A DNA stretch of 5,268 bases from Burkholderiales bacterium (GTDB lineage: Bacteria > Pseudomonadota > Gammaproteobacteria > Burkholderiales > SG8-39), in NCBI GenBank assembly GCA_017880745.1, contig JADGRR010000259.1, forward strand, positions 1 through 5,268, read 5' to 3'. The position numbers and the translations under genes were made by a program. The first letter of the stretch is position 1. Every line of letters starts with the position of its first letter. Under the pieces are notes generated by a model. The model was given only the letters and a program-made list of their open reading frames with translations, was not told where the DNA came from and ran no database searches. Positions 1 through 5,268 of the stretch are shown one piece after another.

Positions 1-48
1 GTCCGGCAAGGCGCCGGAACTCGACCTTGCACGCGGCGCCAAGCCGCT
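1..48. other. Downstream flank of dctD with two short hairpins
   Basis: After the dctD stop, the minus strand can form GCGGC-TTGGC-GCCGC (46-32) and then TCCGGC-GCCTT-GCCGGA (18-2). Both are perfect short GC-rich stems with 5-base loops. Neither is followed by a T-run within the window, so they could be terminator-like structures or ordinary GC-rich DNA. No gene can be assigned in these 48 bases. Confidence 0.35.
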
Positions 49-1392
49 TCAGCGGAAATCCTCAGCCACGAGATTGAGTCGGTGCAGCTTGTCGTAGAAC
101 GTCTTCTTTGGCATGCCCAGCGCCTCGCTCGCTGCAGCCGCGCTACCGTGATGCCGGCGCAGCACGTTCTCGATCACCGCTCGCTCGAACTGGGCCACCT
201 GCTCCGCCAGCGTCCGCGCTGGCGGCTGCTCCGCCTTGAACAGCTTGAACTGTTCGCCCAGGAGACCGAGGACAAAACGTCCGGCGACGTTGTGCAGTTC
301 GCGCACATTGCCGGGCCAGGAGTAAGCCAGCAGTTCCGACATTTGCGCGCTGGAAGCAATCGGCGCTTCCCGGGCAAAGCGCGTGGCCGCATCCAGGACA
401 AAATGCTCGAACAGAATCGGGATATCCTCGCGCCGCTCCCGCAACGGCGGCAGTTCGATGACGGCAACGTTGAGCCGGTAATATAGATCCGAGCGAAAGC
501 GCTGCTTCTCGACGAGTTCCCCCAGGTCCGCCTGCGATGCCGCAAGCACGCGGCAATCGACCGGGATCAGTTCGTTCGATCCGAGCCGTTCGAACTTGCG
601 CTCCTGCAGCACACGCAGCAGCTTGACCTGCAGCGCCATCGGCATGCTCTCGATTTCGTCGAGAAACAGCGTCCCCTGGTTCGCCCACTCGATCTTGCCG
701 ATCCGGCGCTTCGCCGCGCCGGTGAAAGCGCCGGCCTCATAGCCGAAGATCTCGCTCTCGAACAACTGTTCGGGCATGCCACCGCAATTGACTGCGACGA
801 ACCGGCCCTCGCGTCGCATCGAATGTTCATGCAGGCTGCGGGCAACCAATTCCTTGCCAGTGCCGGTCTCGCCGCGGATAACGATGTTTACCGTGGTGTT
901 CGCAATGTCCAAAATGGTGCGGCGAATCTGTTCCATCGACGGCGAGCGCCCGAGCAAGGCTGCCTCGATCCCCGCCCGGTTTCTCAGCTTGTTCCGGAGT
1001 TCCTCGAGTTCGAGTGTCAGCCGGCGCTTTTCCGCCGCACGGCTGACGACCTCGACCAGGTGTTCGGAGGGAAACGGTTTTTCGATGAAGTCGTATGCAC
1101 CCGCGCGCATGGCCTGCACCGCCATCGTGATATCACCGTGGCCTGTTACGAGGATCACCGGAAGCTGCGCCTCGACACCCACCACATGCCGCAATAGCGC
1201 GAGCCCGTCCATGCCTGGTAGCCTGACGTCGCTCACGAGGACCGCCGGTATCCCCGGCTTGATATGGGCGAGGGCACCCTCGGCGGCCTCGAACGACTCG
1301 ACCAGGAAGCCGGCGAGTTGCAGCGCCTGTTCGCTACCGATGCGCACCGCAGCATCGTCCTCAATCAGCAGAACCCTGATTCCCTCAAGCAT
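49..1392 (-). CDS. dctD: DctD-type sigma-54-dependent response regulator
   Basis: Complete 447-residue NtrC-class activator, the normal DctD length. It binds DNA and uses ATP hydrolysis to open sigma-54 RNA polymerase promoters once phosphorylated by its partner kinase. The receiver domain (about 5-118) shows the acidic pocket Glu11-Asp12-Asp13, phosphoacceptor Asp55, Thr83 and Lys105. The AAA+ domain (about 145-380) has Walker A GETGTGKE (174-181), the sigma-54 contact loop GAFTGA (221-226, preceded by FGYEA where His is commoner than Tyr), Walker B TLFLDEIE (241-248), the arginine region RFRSDLYYRLN (298-308) and WPGNVREL (359-366). A Fis-type helix-turn-helix fills about 403-440. All motifs needed for activity are intact. 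GGAGA 6 bases before the ATG fixes the start, which overlaps the kinase stop by 8 bases, so translational coupling is likely. Homologues regulate dicarboxylate transport; the target promoter here is unknown. Confidence 0.92.
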   Translation of the reverse strand: MLEGIRVLLIEDDAAVRIGSEQALQLAGFLVESFEAAEGALAHIKPGIPAVLVSDVRLPGMDGLALLRHVVGVEAQLPVILVTGHGDITMAVQAMRAGAYDFIEKPFPSEHLVEVVSRAAEKRRLTLELEELRNKLRNRAGIEAALLGRSPSMEQIRRTILDIANTTVNIVIRGETGTGKELVARSLHEHSMRREGRFVAVNCGGMPEQLFESEIFGYEAGAFTGAAKRRIGKIEWANQGTLFLDEIESMPMALQVKLLRVLQERKFERLGSNELIPVDCRVLAASQADLGELVEKQRFRSDLYYRLNVAVIELPPLRERREDIPILFEHFVLDAATRFAREAPIASSAQMSELLAYSWPGNVRELHNVAGRFVLGLLGEQFKLFKAEQPPARTLAEQVAQFERAVIENVLRRHHGSAAAASEALGMPKKTFYDKLHRLNLVAEDFR

Positions 1393-3184
1393 CGCGTGTC
1401 TCCAACATCGACGCGAGTTCGATCGTGAACTCGGCGCCGCCTTGCGGCCGGTTCGCGGCGACGAGCGAGCCGCCGAATTCGCGCACGATGCCCGCCGAAA
1501 CCGCCAACCCGAGACCTAGCCCCGCACCCTGCTCCTTCGTCGTGACGAACGGCTCTAACAACCGCGGCAGTAGCTCGGGCGCAATCCCCGGACCCGTGTC
1601 GCGCACCACGATCGATACGCGGGCCGCATGCTCGCGCACCACGATTCCGAGCTGAGTCACGGCCGCGCCTTGCATCGCGTCCAGTGCGTTGGCGAAGAGA
1701 TTCACCAGCACCTGCTCCAGCCGATTGGCGTCGCCAAGTACTTTCACGTCGTCCTGCTGCAGATCCTGCGTTATCGCAATCTGCCCGTTGCGCAGGCGCT
1801 GATCGAGGAGCGCGAGCGCATTGCCGAGCGCCTGCCGCACCGACACCGGGCCGAGTTGCAGCGGCGACTTGCGCGCGAACGCCTTGAGCTGTCCGGTGAT
1901 TTTTCCCATGCGCTCCGTCAGCTGCGATATCAGCGTCAGGTTATTTTGCACGTCGTCGGTCCGGTTTCTCGCGAGCAAGACCAGCGCATTGTCGGAGAGC
2001 GTGCGCAACGCCGCCAGCGGCTGGTTCAGTTCATGCGTCATCCCGGCGGACATCTGCCCGAGCACCGCCATCTTACCTGCGTGGACGAGTTCGTCCTGCG
2101 CCTCGCGCAGCACCTGCTCGGCGCGTTGCCGTTCGGCAACCTCGCGGCTCAAATGCTCGTTGGTCGCGACGAGATCGCTTGTGCGTTCGGCCACTTTGCG
2201 CTCGAGTTCGTCATTCGCCCGCTGCAGCGCCTCCCTTGCCGCAACGCTTTCGCGAATCGCATGCCGGCGCTGGCGCAGATACAGTGCAAGCAGCAACAGG
2301 AACGCAAGCACGACGGCGGTGAACACCAGGGTGTTTCGAACCAGCGTGCTTACGGGCGCACTATCGGCGAGCAGGATCAAACGCCAACTCGGTTCCGAAG
2401 TCGGTCGCACAAACACTAGATAGCGTCGCAGGGAGCCTTCGTCGGCGATCGTCACTGCTTGCGCCCCGGTAGCTGAAGTGTCCTCTGCTGTCAGCGCGAG
2501 CGGTGTCAGCCGCGCGCCGGAATATTGCCGCGTGGCTTCGATCATGGCCGCCGCTTTGGCGCCCAGCGGGCCGTAGGTCTTGTACTTCCATTCCGGCTTG
2601 GAAGCGAGGAACACCACACCGCTTGCGTCGACCACCAAGGCGATGTCTCCGGCCCCCGCCCACGCCTGCTCGATCGGATCCAGACTCACTTTCGCGACCG
2701 CTACACCGATCGCCTCATTGCCGTCGCGAATCGCGCGCGAGTAGTAAAAGCCCGGCTTGCCGCTGGTGGTTCCGATGCCGTAGAAGCGTCCCGTGTCGCT
2801 GCGCAGGGCGTCCCCCACATAAGGACGATAGTCGAGATTCCTGCCGACAAAGCTCGCTTCCTCATCCCAGTTGCTTGAAGCTAGCGTACGACCTTTGGTA
2901 TCGATCACGTAAAGCACCGCGCTACGGGCCGCGCTGTTCACTTGCGCGAGATACCGGTTGACGCTGTCATGAAGACCCGGGGTCCGCGGGGAACGCAGCA
3001 GATTAACGACATCGCCCTTCAAGGTGACAATTCCCGGAAGATATTCGTACTTGGCGAGGGCGCTATCCAAGCTTGCGGCATAAAGATCGAGCTTGTGGGC
3101 TCCGGCTTCGCGCAGCCGCTCGGTCCCGATGCGCTCCGCAACCGTGCACGCGATCGCCAGCGCAGCGGCCGTGAAAACAAGCAC
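1385..3184 (-). CDS. dctB: DctB-type membrane sensor histidine kinase (carboxylate sensing)
   Basis: Sensor kinase of 599 residues from the GTG at 3184; the true start is probably 3250 (621 residues), because the GTG lies inside the first hydrophobic segment and lacks a ribosome binding site. Numbering is from the GTG. Order: membrane segment up to about 16; periplasmic double-PAS-like (dCache) sensor about 18-280, with YVIDTKGRTLASSNW (92-106), the LDYRPY segment (117-122) and GTTSGKPGFYYSRAI (138-152), typical of DctB ligand domains; second membrane segment about 285-303; charged coiled coil about 305-365; phosphoacceptor His384 in GMTHELNQPLAAL; ATPase with N box NRLEQVLVNLFANALDAM (487-504), DTGPG (529-533) and GAGLGLGL (553-560). 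Known DctB proteins sense C4-dicarboxylates and phosphorylate DctD. The gene overlaps its regulator by 8 bases. The exact ligand cannot be read from the sequence, and no transporter lies in the window. Confidence 0.88.
   Translation of the reverse strand: MLVFTAAALAIACTVAERIGTERLREAGAHKLDLYAASLDSALAKYEYLPGIVTLKGDVVNLLRSPRTPGLHDSVNRYLAQVNSAARSAVLYVIDTKGRTLASSNWDEEASFVGRNLDYRPYVGDALRSDTGRFYGIGTTSGKPGFYYSRAIRDGNEAIGVAVAKVSLDPIEQAWAGAGDIALVVDASGVVFLASKPEWKYKTYGPLGAKAAAMIEATRQYSGARLTPLALTAEDTSATGAQAVTIADEGSLRRYLVFVRPTSEPSWRLILLADSAPVSTLVRNTLVFTAVVLAFLLLLALYLRQRRHAIRESVAAREALQRANDELERKVAERTSDLVATNEHLSREVAERQRAEQVLREAQDELVHAGKMAVLGQMSAGMTHELNQPLAALRTLSDNALVLLARNRTDDVQNNLTLISQLTERMGKITGQLKAFARKSPLQLGPVSVRQALGNALALLDQRLRNGQIAITQDLQQDDVKVLGDANRLEQVLVNLFANALDAMQGAAVTQLGIVVREHAARVSIVVRDTGPGIAPELLPRLLEPFVTTKEQGAGLGLGLAVSAGIVREFGGSLVAANRPQGGAEFTIELASMLETRDA
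1399..1403 (-). promoter_or_regulatory. Ribosome binding site of dctD inside the end of dctB
   Basis: GGAGA on the minus strand lies within the last kinase codons, 6 bases before the regulator ATG at 1392-1390. The kinase stop TGA (1387-1385) lies just past that ATG, in the shared ATGCTTGA. This arrangement typically couples translation of the two partners. Confidence 0.75.
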
Positions 3185-3258
3185 GGCGAGGCACGCCCAC
3201 GCAGACAGGCGCGGCGCACCAAGCGGGATGCCGGGAGGATAGGACTTGATATCGAATG

Positions 3259-3264
3259 CTCCTC
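3259..3264 (-). promoter_or_regulatory. Ribosome binding site in front of a non-canonical kinase start
   Basis: GAGGAG on the minus strand is the only good Shine-Dalgarno sequence near the start of the kinase gene. Eight bases further on, in the kinase frame, is ATC (3250-3248) followed by AAG, not ATG. It decides the start: initiation at or near 3250 adds 22 residues and completes the first membrane segment. The GTG at 3184 has no such site. Confidence 0.55.
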
Positions 3265-3301
3265 GCGCAGTCTTTCTTTTGCAACATTATGCTAGCGCGC
3301 A

Positions 3302-3330
3302 ATGATACGACGTTCGTCGGCAAACCCCAA
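3302..3330 (-). promoter_or_regulatory. Candidate sigma-70 promoter for the dctB-dctD pair
   Basis: On the minus strand, TTGGGG (3330-3325) and TATCAT (3307-3302) are separated by exactly 17 bases and resemble -35 and -10 boxes. The -10 box lies about 50 bases before the probable kinase start. The -35 match is only moderate (TTG plus poor bases), and such matches also arise by chance, so this is tentative. Confidence 0.35.
3308..3319. repeat. Short palindrome in the candidate promoter spacer
   Basis: CGACG-TT-CGTCG is a perfect inverted repeat of 5-base arms around 2 bases, lying entirely between the candidate -35 and -10 boxes. That would be a natural operator position for a dimeric repressor. 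At this length chance occurrence in GC-rich DNA is quite possible. Confidence 0.3.
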
Positions 3331-3366
3331 CCCTGCCGTTTCCGGCTGGACCGCGGCCTGCATGGC

Positions 3367-4044
3367 TCACTCCGACTTCTTCGTCTTGCGCGCCGCTGTC
3401 CCCTGCCCCTGCCGAAGGCCTTCGGAAAGGCCGATCAGGATTCCGCTTGCGAGAGTCGTGAAGTTCGCGCTCAATACCTGGACGGCCTCCACCGCGACGC
3501 GCCGCTGATCGCGAACGGCGGCCTGCATCTGCTCGCTGAATTGCTCCATGGTAGCGGCCACCTGAGCGCCGGTGAGTGTCCCGGAGACCTGGCTCTTCTC
3601 CAGCACGCTCGCCCAGACCTGCGCCAATGGACCGCCGCCGCGCTCGGTGGTCTGCTTGACCGTCTTCAGGAAATCCGCTTCCAGGCGTTCGAGCTCGGCC
3701 AGCGCCTTCTTCACGTGTGATTCGCGAAAAGTCTGTCCCTGACTCGCGAGTTGCTCCAGTGCAACGCGGTTGGCTTCGACCGCCTTGAGGAGCGCATCAT
3801 CCATGCCGGCGACCGAATCTTGAAGTACTTGTTTTGCGTCGCCACCGGGATTCGCGGCCCCCATGCTCACGCCTTCGGTTACGCTCGTCACAACCTGGCG
3901 AATTTGGGCGAGGCTCAATTCGCGGCCTCGCAGCGCATTCAAGGTCACGTCGCGCACCGCGAAACGCACGTTCTCCGCCTGTTTGGCCGCTTCCGCGGCC
4001 AGGTTCTTGATCATCTCTTCTGCATCGATTATCGGCTTGATCAT
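3367..4044 (-). CDS. Uncharacterised Ala-rich helical protein of the pha operon (possibly granule-associated)
   Basis: Complete 225-residue protein with no assigned function. It resembles uncharacterised proteins of about 200 residues found in betaproteobacteria; I believe the family is DUF6781, but this is from memory and uncertain. It has no signal peptide, no Cys, a single Trp (144), many Ala, Gln, Glu and Lys, and long stretches expected to be amphipathic helix (about 8-60, 75-132 and 157-212). Conserved-looking segments are RDVTLNALRGRELSLAQIRQ (31-50), DSVAGMDDALLKAVEANR (76-93) and SGILIGLSEGL (200-210). The tail is basic (ARKTKKSE, 218-225). This helical, amphipathic, Lys-tailed make-up is what phasins and other PHA-granule proteins show, and the gene follows phaB by 38 bases. 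A granule role is therefore a reasonable inference, but I see no diagnostic phasin motif. The start is well supported by GGAGGA 7 bases upstream of the ATG. Confidence 0.85.
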   Translation of the reverse strand: MIKPIIDAEEMIKNLAAEAAKQAENVRFAVRDVTLNALRGRELSLAQIRQVVTSVTEGVSMGAANPGGDAKQVLQDSVAGMDDALLKAVEANRVALEQLASQGQTFRESHVKKALAELERLEADFLKTVKQTTERGGGPLAQVWASVLEKSQVSGTLTGAQVAATMEQFSEQMQAAVRDQRRVAVEAVQVLSANFTTLASGILIGLSEGLRQGQGTAARKTKKSE

Positions 4045-4051
4045 GGTCTTT

Positions 4052-4057
4052 TCCTCC
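4052..4057 (-). promoter_or_regulatory. Ribosome binding site of the 225-residue pha-operon gene
   Basis: GGAGGA on the minus strand, 7 bases before the ATG at 4044-4042. It is a strong site inside the 38-base gap after phaB and fixes the start. A strong site would suit an abundant protein, as phasins are, but this is only suggestive. Confidence 0.85.
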
Positions 4058-4082
4058 GTATGTGGTTTATGCGTCGCATGTT

Positions 4083-4829
4083 TTATTGCATGTGCTGGCC
4101 GCCGTTGATGGCGATGTTGGCGCCGGTCACGAACGCCGCTTCCTCGGAGGCAAGATAGATGATCAGGCCGGCCACCTCCTCGGGTTTGCCCAGGCGTCCG
4201 ACCGGGATCTGCGGCAGGATCTTGGAGTTCAGTATTTCCTGCGGGATGGCTGTCACCATCTTCGTGGCGATGTAACCAGGCGAGATGGTGTTGACGGTCA
4301 CGCCCTTCTTCGCCACCTCCAGCGCCAGCGCCTTGGTGAAGCCGTGCATGCCGGCCTTGGCCGCCGAATAGTTGGTCTGGCCGAACGCGCCTTTGGACCC
4401 GTTCACCGAAGACACGTTGATGATGCGGCCCCAGCCGCGGTCGACCATGCCGTCACACACGGGCTTGGTCATGTTGAACACGCTGTCGAGGTTGGTGCGC
4501 AACACCGCGTCCCAGTTCACCTTGTCCATCTTCTTGAAGGTCATGTCGCGGGTAATGCCGGCGTTGTTGACCAGGATCTCCACCGGCCCGACGTCGGCCT
4601 GTATCTTGGCCACGCACACCTGGCAGGAATCGTAGTCGGCCACATCGCAAGGCACCGCAAGCACGTCATAGCCGCGCTTCTTCATCTGCGCTACCCAGTC
4701 GTCATGCGTCTTGTTGCCAGGCGAGTAGGTTGCCGCCACCTTGTAGCCGGCATCGGCCATCTTGGTGCAGATCGTCTCGCCCAAGCCGCCCATGCCGCCG
4801 GTCACCAGTACCACTCGTTTCTGTGTCAT
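4083..4829 (-). CDS. phaB: Acetoacetyl-CoA reductase (NADPH-type short-chain dehydrogenase)
   Basis: Complete 248-residue protein, the usual length for PhaB. It reduces acetoacetyl-CoA to (R)-3-hydroxybutyryl-CoA with NADPH, the second step of polyhydroxybutyrate synthesis, in the cytoplasm. Visible motifs: the nucleotide-binding glycine motif TGGMGGLG at residues 10-17; NNAGITRD at 88-95; the active-site tetrad Asn113 (RTNLDSVFN), Ser141 (NVSSVNG), Tyr154 and Lys158 (YSAAK); and SPGYIAT at 183-189. The stretches DRGWGRI, FGQTNYS and GRLGKPEE, and the ending INGGQHM, closely resemble Ralstonia PhaB as remembered, which separates it from the related FabG reductases. The ATG start is fixed by an AAGGAGA ribosome binding site 6 bases upstream. 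It lies 45 bases after phaA and 38 bases before the next gene, all on one strand, so co-transcription is likely. There are no signs of damage. Confidence 0.96.
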   Translation of the reverse strand: MTQKRVVLVTGGMGGLGETICTKMADAGYKVAATYSPGNKTHDDWVAQMKKRGYDVLAVPCDVADYDSCQVCVAKIQADVGPVEILVNNAGITRDMTFKKMDKVNWDAVLRTNLDSVFNMTKPVCDGMVDRGWGRIINVSSVNGSKGAFGQTNYSAAKAGMHGFTKALALEVAKKGVTVNTISPGYIATKMVTAIPQEILNSKILPQIPVGRLGKPEEVAGLIIYLASEEAAFVTGANIAINGGQHMQ

Positions 4830-4835
4830 CTCGAA

Positions 4836-4842
4836 TCTCCTT
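4836..4842 (-). promoter_or_regulatory. Ribosome binding site of phaB
   Basis: AAGGAGA on the minus strand, 6 bases before the phaB ATG at 4829-4827. This near-perfect Shine-Dalgarno sequence confirms the start codon and shows that phaB has its own initiation site in the 45-base gap after phaA. Confidence 0.85.
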
Positions 4843-4874
4843 GTTAGTTGCCGTGCTGGAATCCCGCCGGACCC

Positions 4875-5268
4875 TCAGCGCTCGATCGCCAGCGCCACGC
4901 CCATGCCACCGCCGATGCACAGCGACGCGAGGCCGCGTTTGGCGTCGCGCCGGATCATCTCGTGGATCAGCGTGACCAGGATGCGGCAGCCCGAGGCGCC
5001 GATCGGGTGGCCAATGGCGATGGCGCCGCCGTTGACGTTAATCTTCGACGTGTCCCAGCCCATTTCCTTGTTGACGGCACAAGCCTGCGCGGCGAAAGCC
5101 TCGTTGATCTCCATCAGGTCCAGGTCCTTCGGACTCCAGCCTGCCTTTTTCAGGCACAGTTGCGAAGCCGGCACCGGGCCCATGCCCATGATTGCCGGGT
5201 CCAGGCCCGCCGACGAGTAGGCCTTGATTCGCGCCAGTACGGGCAGACCCAGTTCGCGCGCGTTGCCC
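4875..5268 (-). CDS. phaA: Acetyl-CoA acetyltransferase (beta-ketothiolase), C-terminal part, 5' end outside window
   Basis: Partial gene: 130 residues are readable from the window edge to a TGA stop at 4877-4875, against about 390 for the family, so this is roughly the last third. Thiolases of this kind condense two acetyl-CoA into acetoacetyl-CoA in the cytoplasm, the first step of polyhydroxybutyrate synthesis. Seen directly: NEAFA at fragment residues 55-59, GGAIAIGHPIGASG around residues 80-93 with the catalytic His at 87, and CIGGGMG at 117-123 with the active-site Cys at 117. The His-Cys spacing of 30 matches the known PhaA enzyme of Zoogloea. The acyl-forming Cys of the N-terminal half lies outside the window. 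phaB follows after 45 bases on the same strand, which supports PhaA over a fatty-oxidation thiolase (FadA) or a generic AtoB. Thiolase identity is near certain; the PhaA role rests on context. Confidence 0.93.
   Translation of the reverse strand, partial: GNARELGLPVLARIKAYSSAGLDPAIMGMGPVPASQLCLKKAGWSPKDLDLMEINEAFAAQACAVNKEMGWDTSKINVNGGAIAIGHPIGASGCRILVTLIHEMIRRDAKRGLASLCIGGGMGVALAIER

Larger units (their letters stand above)
3251..3366 (-). other. Intergenic region between the pha-operon gene and the sensor kinase gene
   Basis: About 116 bases (182 if the kinase starts at the GTG at 3184) separate the stop of the 225-residue gene from the kinase gene. Read on the minus strand it holds a small GCCG-GAAA-CGGC hairpin (3346-3335) without a T-run, a possible sigma-70 promoter (3330-3302), a 12-base palindrome inside that promoter's spacer (3319-3308), and a GAGGAG ribosome binding site (3264-3259). 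In-frame codons remain open back to a TAA at 3289-3287. No separate small gene is supported here. The hairpin is too weak to call a terminator, so read-through from the pha genes cannot be excluded. Confidence 0.6.

Noticed and set aside
776..1519. 247-codon plus-strand open frame across the dctD/dctB junction
   Set aside because: Ser/Arg/Pro-rich low-complexity translation opposite two intact genes, with no domain signature.
1628..2419. 263-codon open frame on the plus strand opposite the kinase gene
   Set aside because: It is rich in His, Arg, Gln and Ala as expected from antisense reading of GC-rich DNA, has no recognisable domain, and lies fully over a kinase whose motifs are intact.
3063..3323. 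ATG-started minus-strand frame (ATG at 3323 or 3287) as the true N-terminus of the kinase via a frameshift
   Set aside because: It is out of frame with the kinase and neither ATG has a clear ribosome binding site. The kinase frame itself stays open back to 3289 and encodes the complete membrane segment, so no frameshift is required; it remains only as an alternative in the start-codon finding.
3322..3338. Possible sigma-54 (-24/-12) promoter before the kinase gene, with GG and GC spaced by 10 bases on the minus strand
   Set aside because: The spacing and the TTTGC half fit, but the CAC of the -24 box is GTT, and the G-rich run makes such spacing easy to find by chance.
3335..3346. GCCG-GAAA-CGGC hairpin as a terminator of the pha operon
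   Set aside because: The stem is only 4 base pairs and is followed by a G-rich stretch, not a T-run, so intrinsic termination is not supported.
4062..4847. 261-codon open frame on the plus strand opposite phaB
   Set aside because: It is an antisense shadow of phaB with strongly biased His/Val/Arg/Gly composition and no recognisable motif; the phaB frame has every catalytic residue.
1..5268. Mobile elements, CRISPR arrays, tRNA or rRNA genes, toxin-antitoxin or defence genes
   Set aside because: No repeat-spacer pattern, transposase motif, terminal inverted repeats or RNA-gene signature was seen; five intact or edge-cut housekeeping-type genes account for nearly all of the window.

Overview
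The window is a 5.3 kb piece of a GC-rich bacterial chromosome. All five supported genes lie on the minus strand, so transcription runs from high to low coordinates. The phaA-phaB pairing, the DctB/DctD-like regulators and the style of the proteins suggest a polyhydroxyalkanoate (PHA)-storing betaproteobacterium (Burkholderiales or Rhodocyclales type). This taxonomic call is inference from protein resemblance; there is no rRNA or tRNA to anchor it.

Layout in transcription order. (1) 5268-4875: the C-terminal third of a beta-ketothiolase (PhaA), cut by the window edge, with its catalytic His and Cys motifs. (2) 4829-4083: a complete NADPH-type acetoacetyl-CoA reductase (PhaB). (3) 4044-3367: a 225-residue, Ala-rich, probably helical protein of unknown function, 38 bases after phaB with its own strong ribosome binding site. 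It is probably the third gene of the pha operon and resembles an uncharacterised betaproteobacterial family. (4) After about 120-180 bases holding a possible promoter, 3184 (probably 3250) to 1385: a membrane sensor histidine kinase of the DctB type. (5) 1392-49: a DctD-type sigma-54-dependent response regulator, overlapping the kinase gene by 8 bases.

How they may work together: PhaA condenses two acetyl-CoA to acetoacetyl-CoA and PhaB reduces it to (R)-3-hydroxybutyryl-CoA, the monomer for PHA synthase (phaC is not in the window). The third protein may act at the granule, but nothing in the sequence proves it. The DctB/DctD pair should sense an external carboxylate and activate sigma-54 promoters, classically those of C4-dicarboxylate transporters. 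No transporter gene is visible here, so the real target is open.

The window looks like ordinary core metabolism and regulation. No mobile element, CRISPR array, RNA gene or obvious novel system was seen. The points most worth a second look are the missing canonical start codon of the kinase gene (a well-placed ribosome binding site sits in front of an ATC codon) and the uncharacterised protein in the pha operon.
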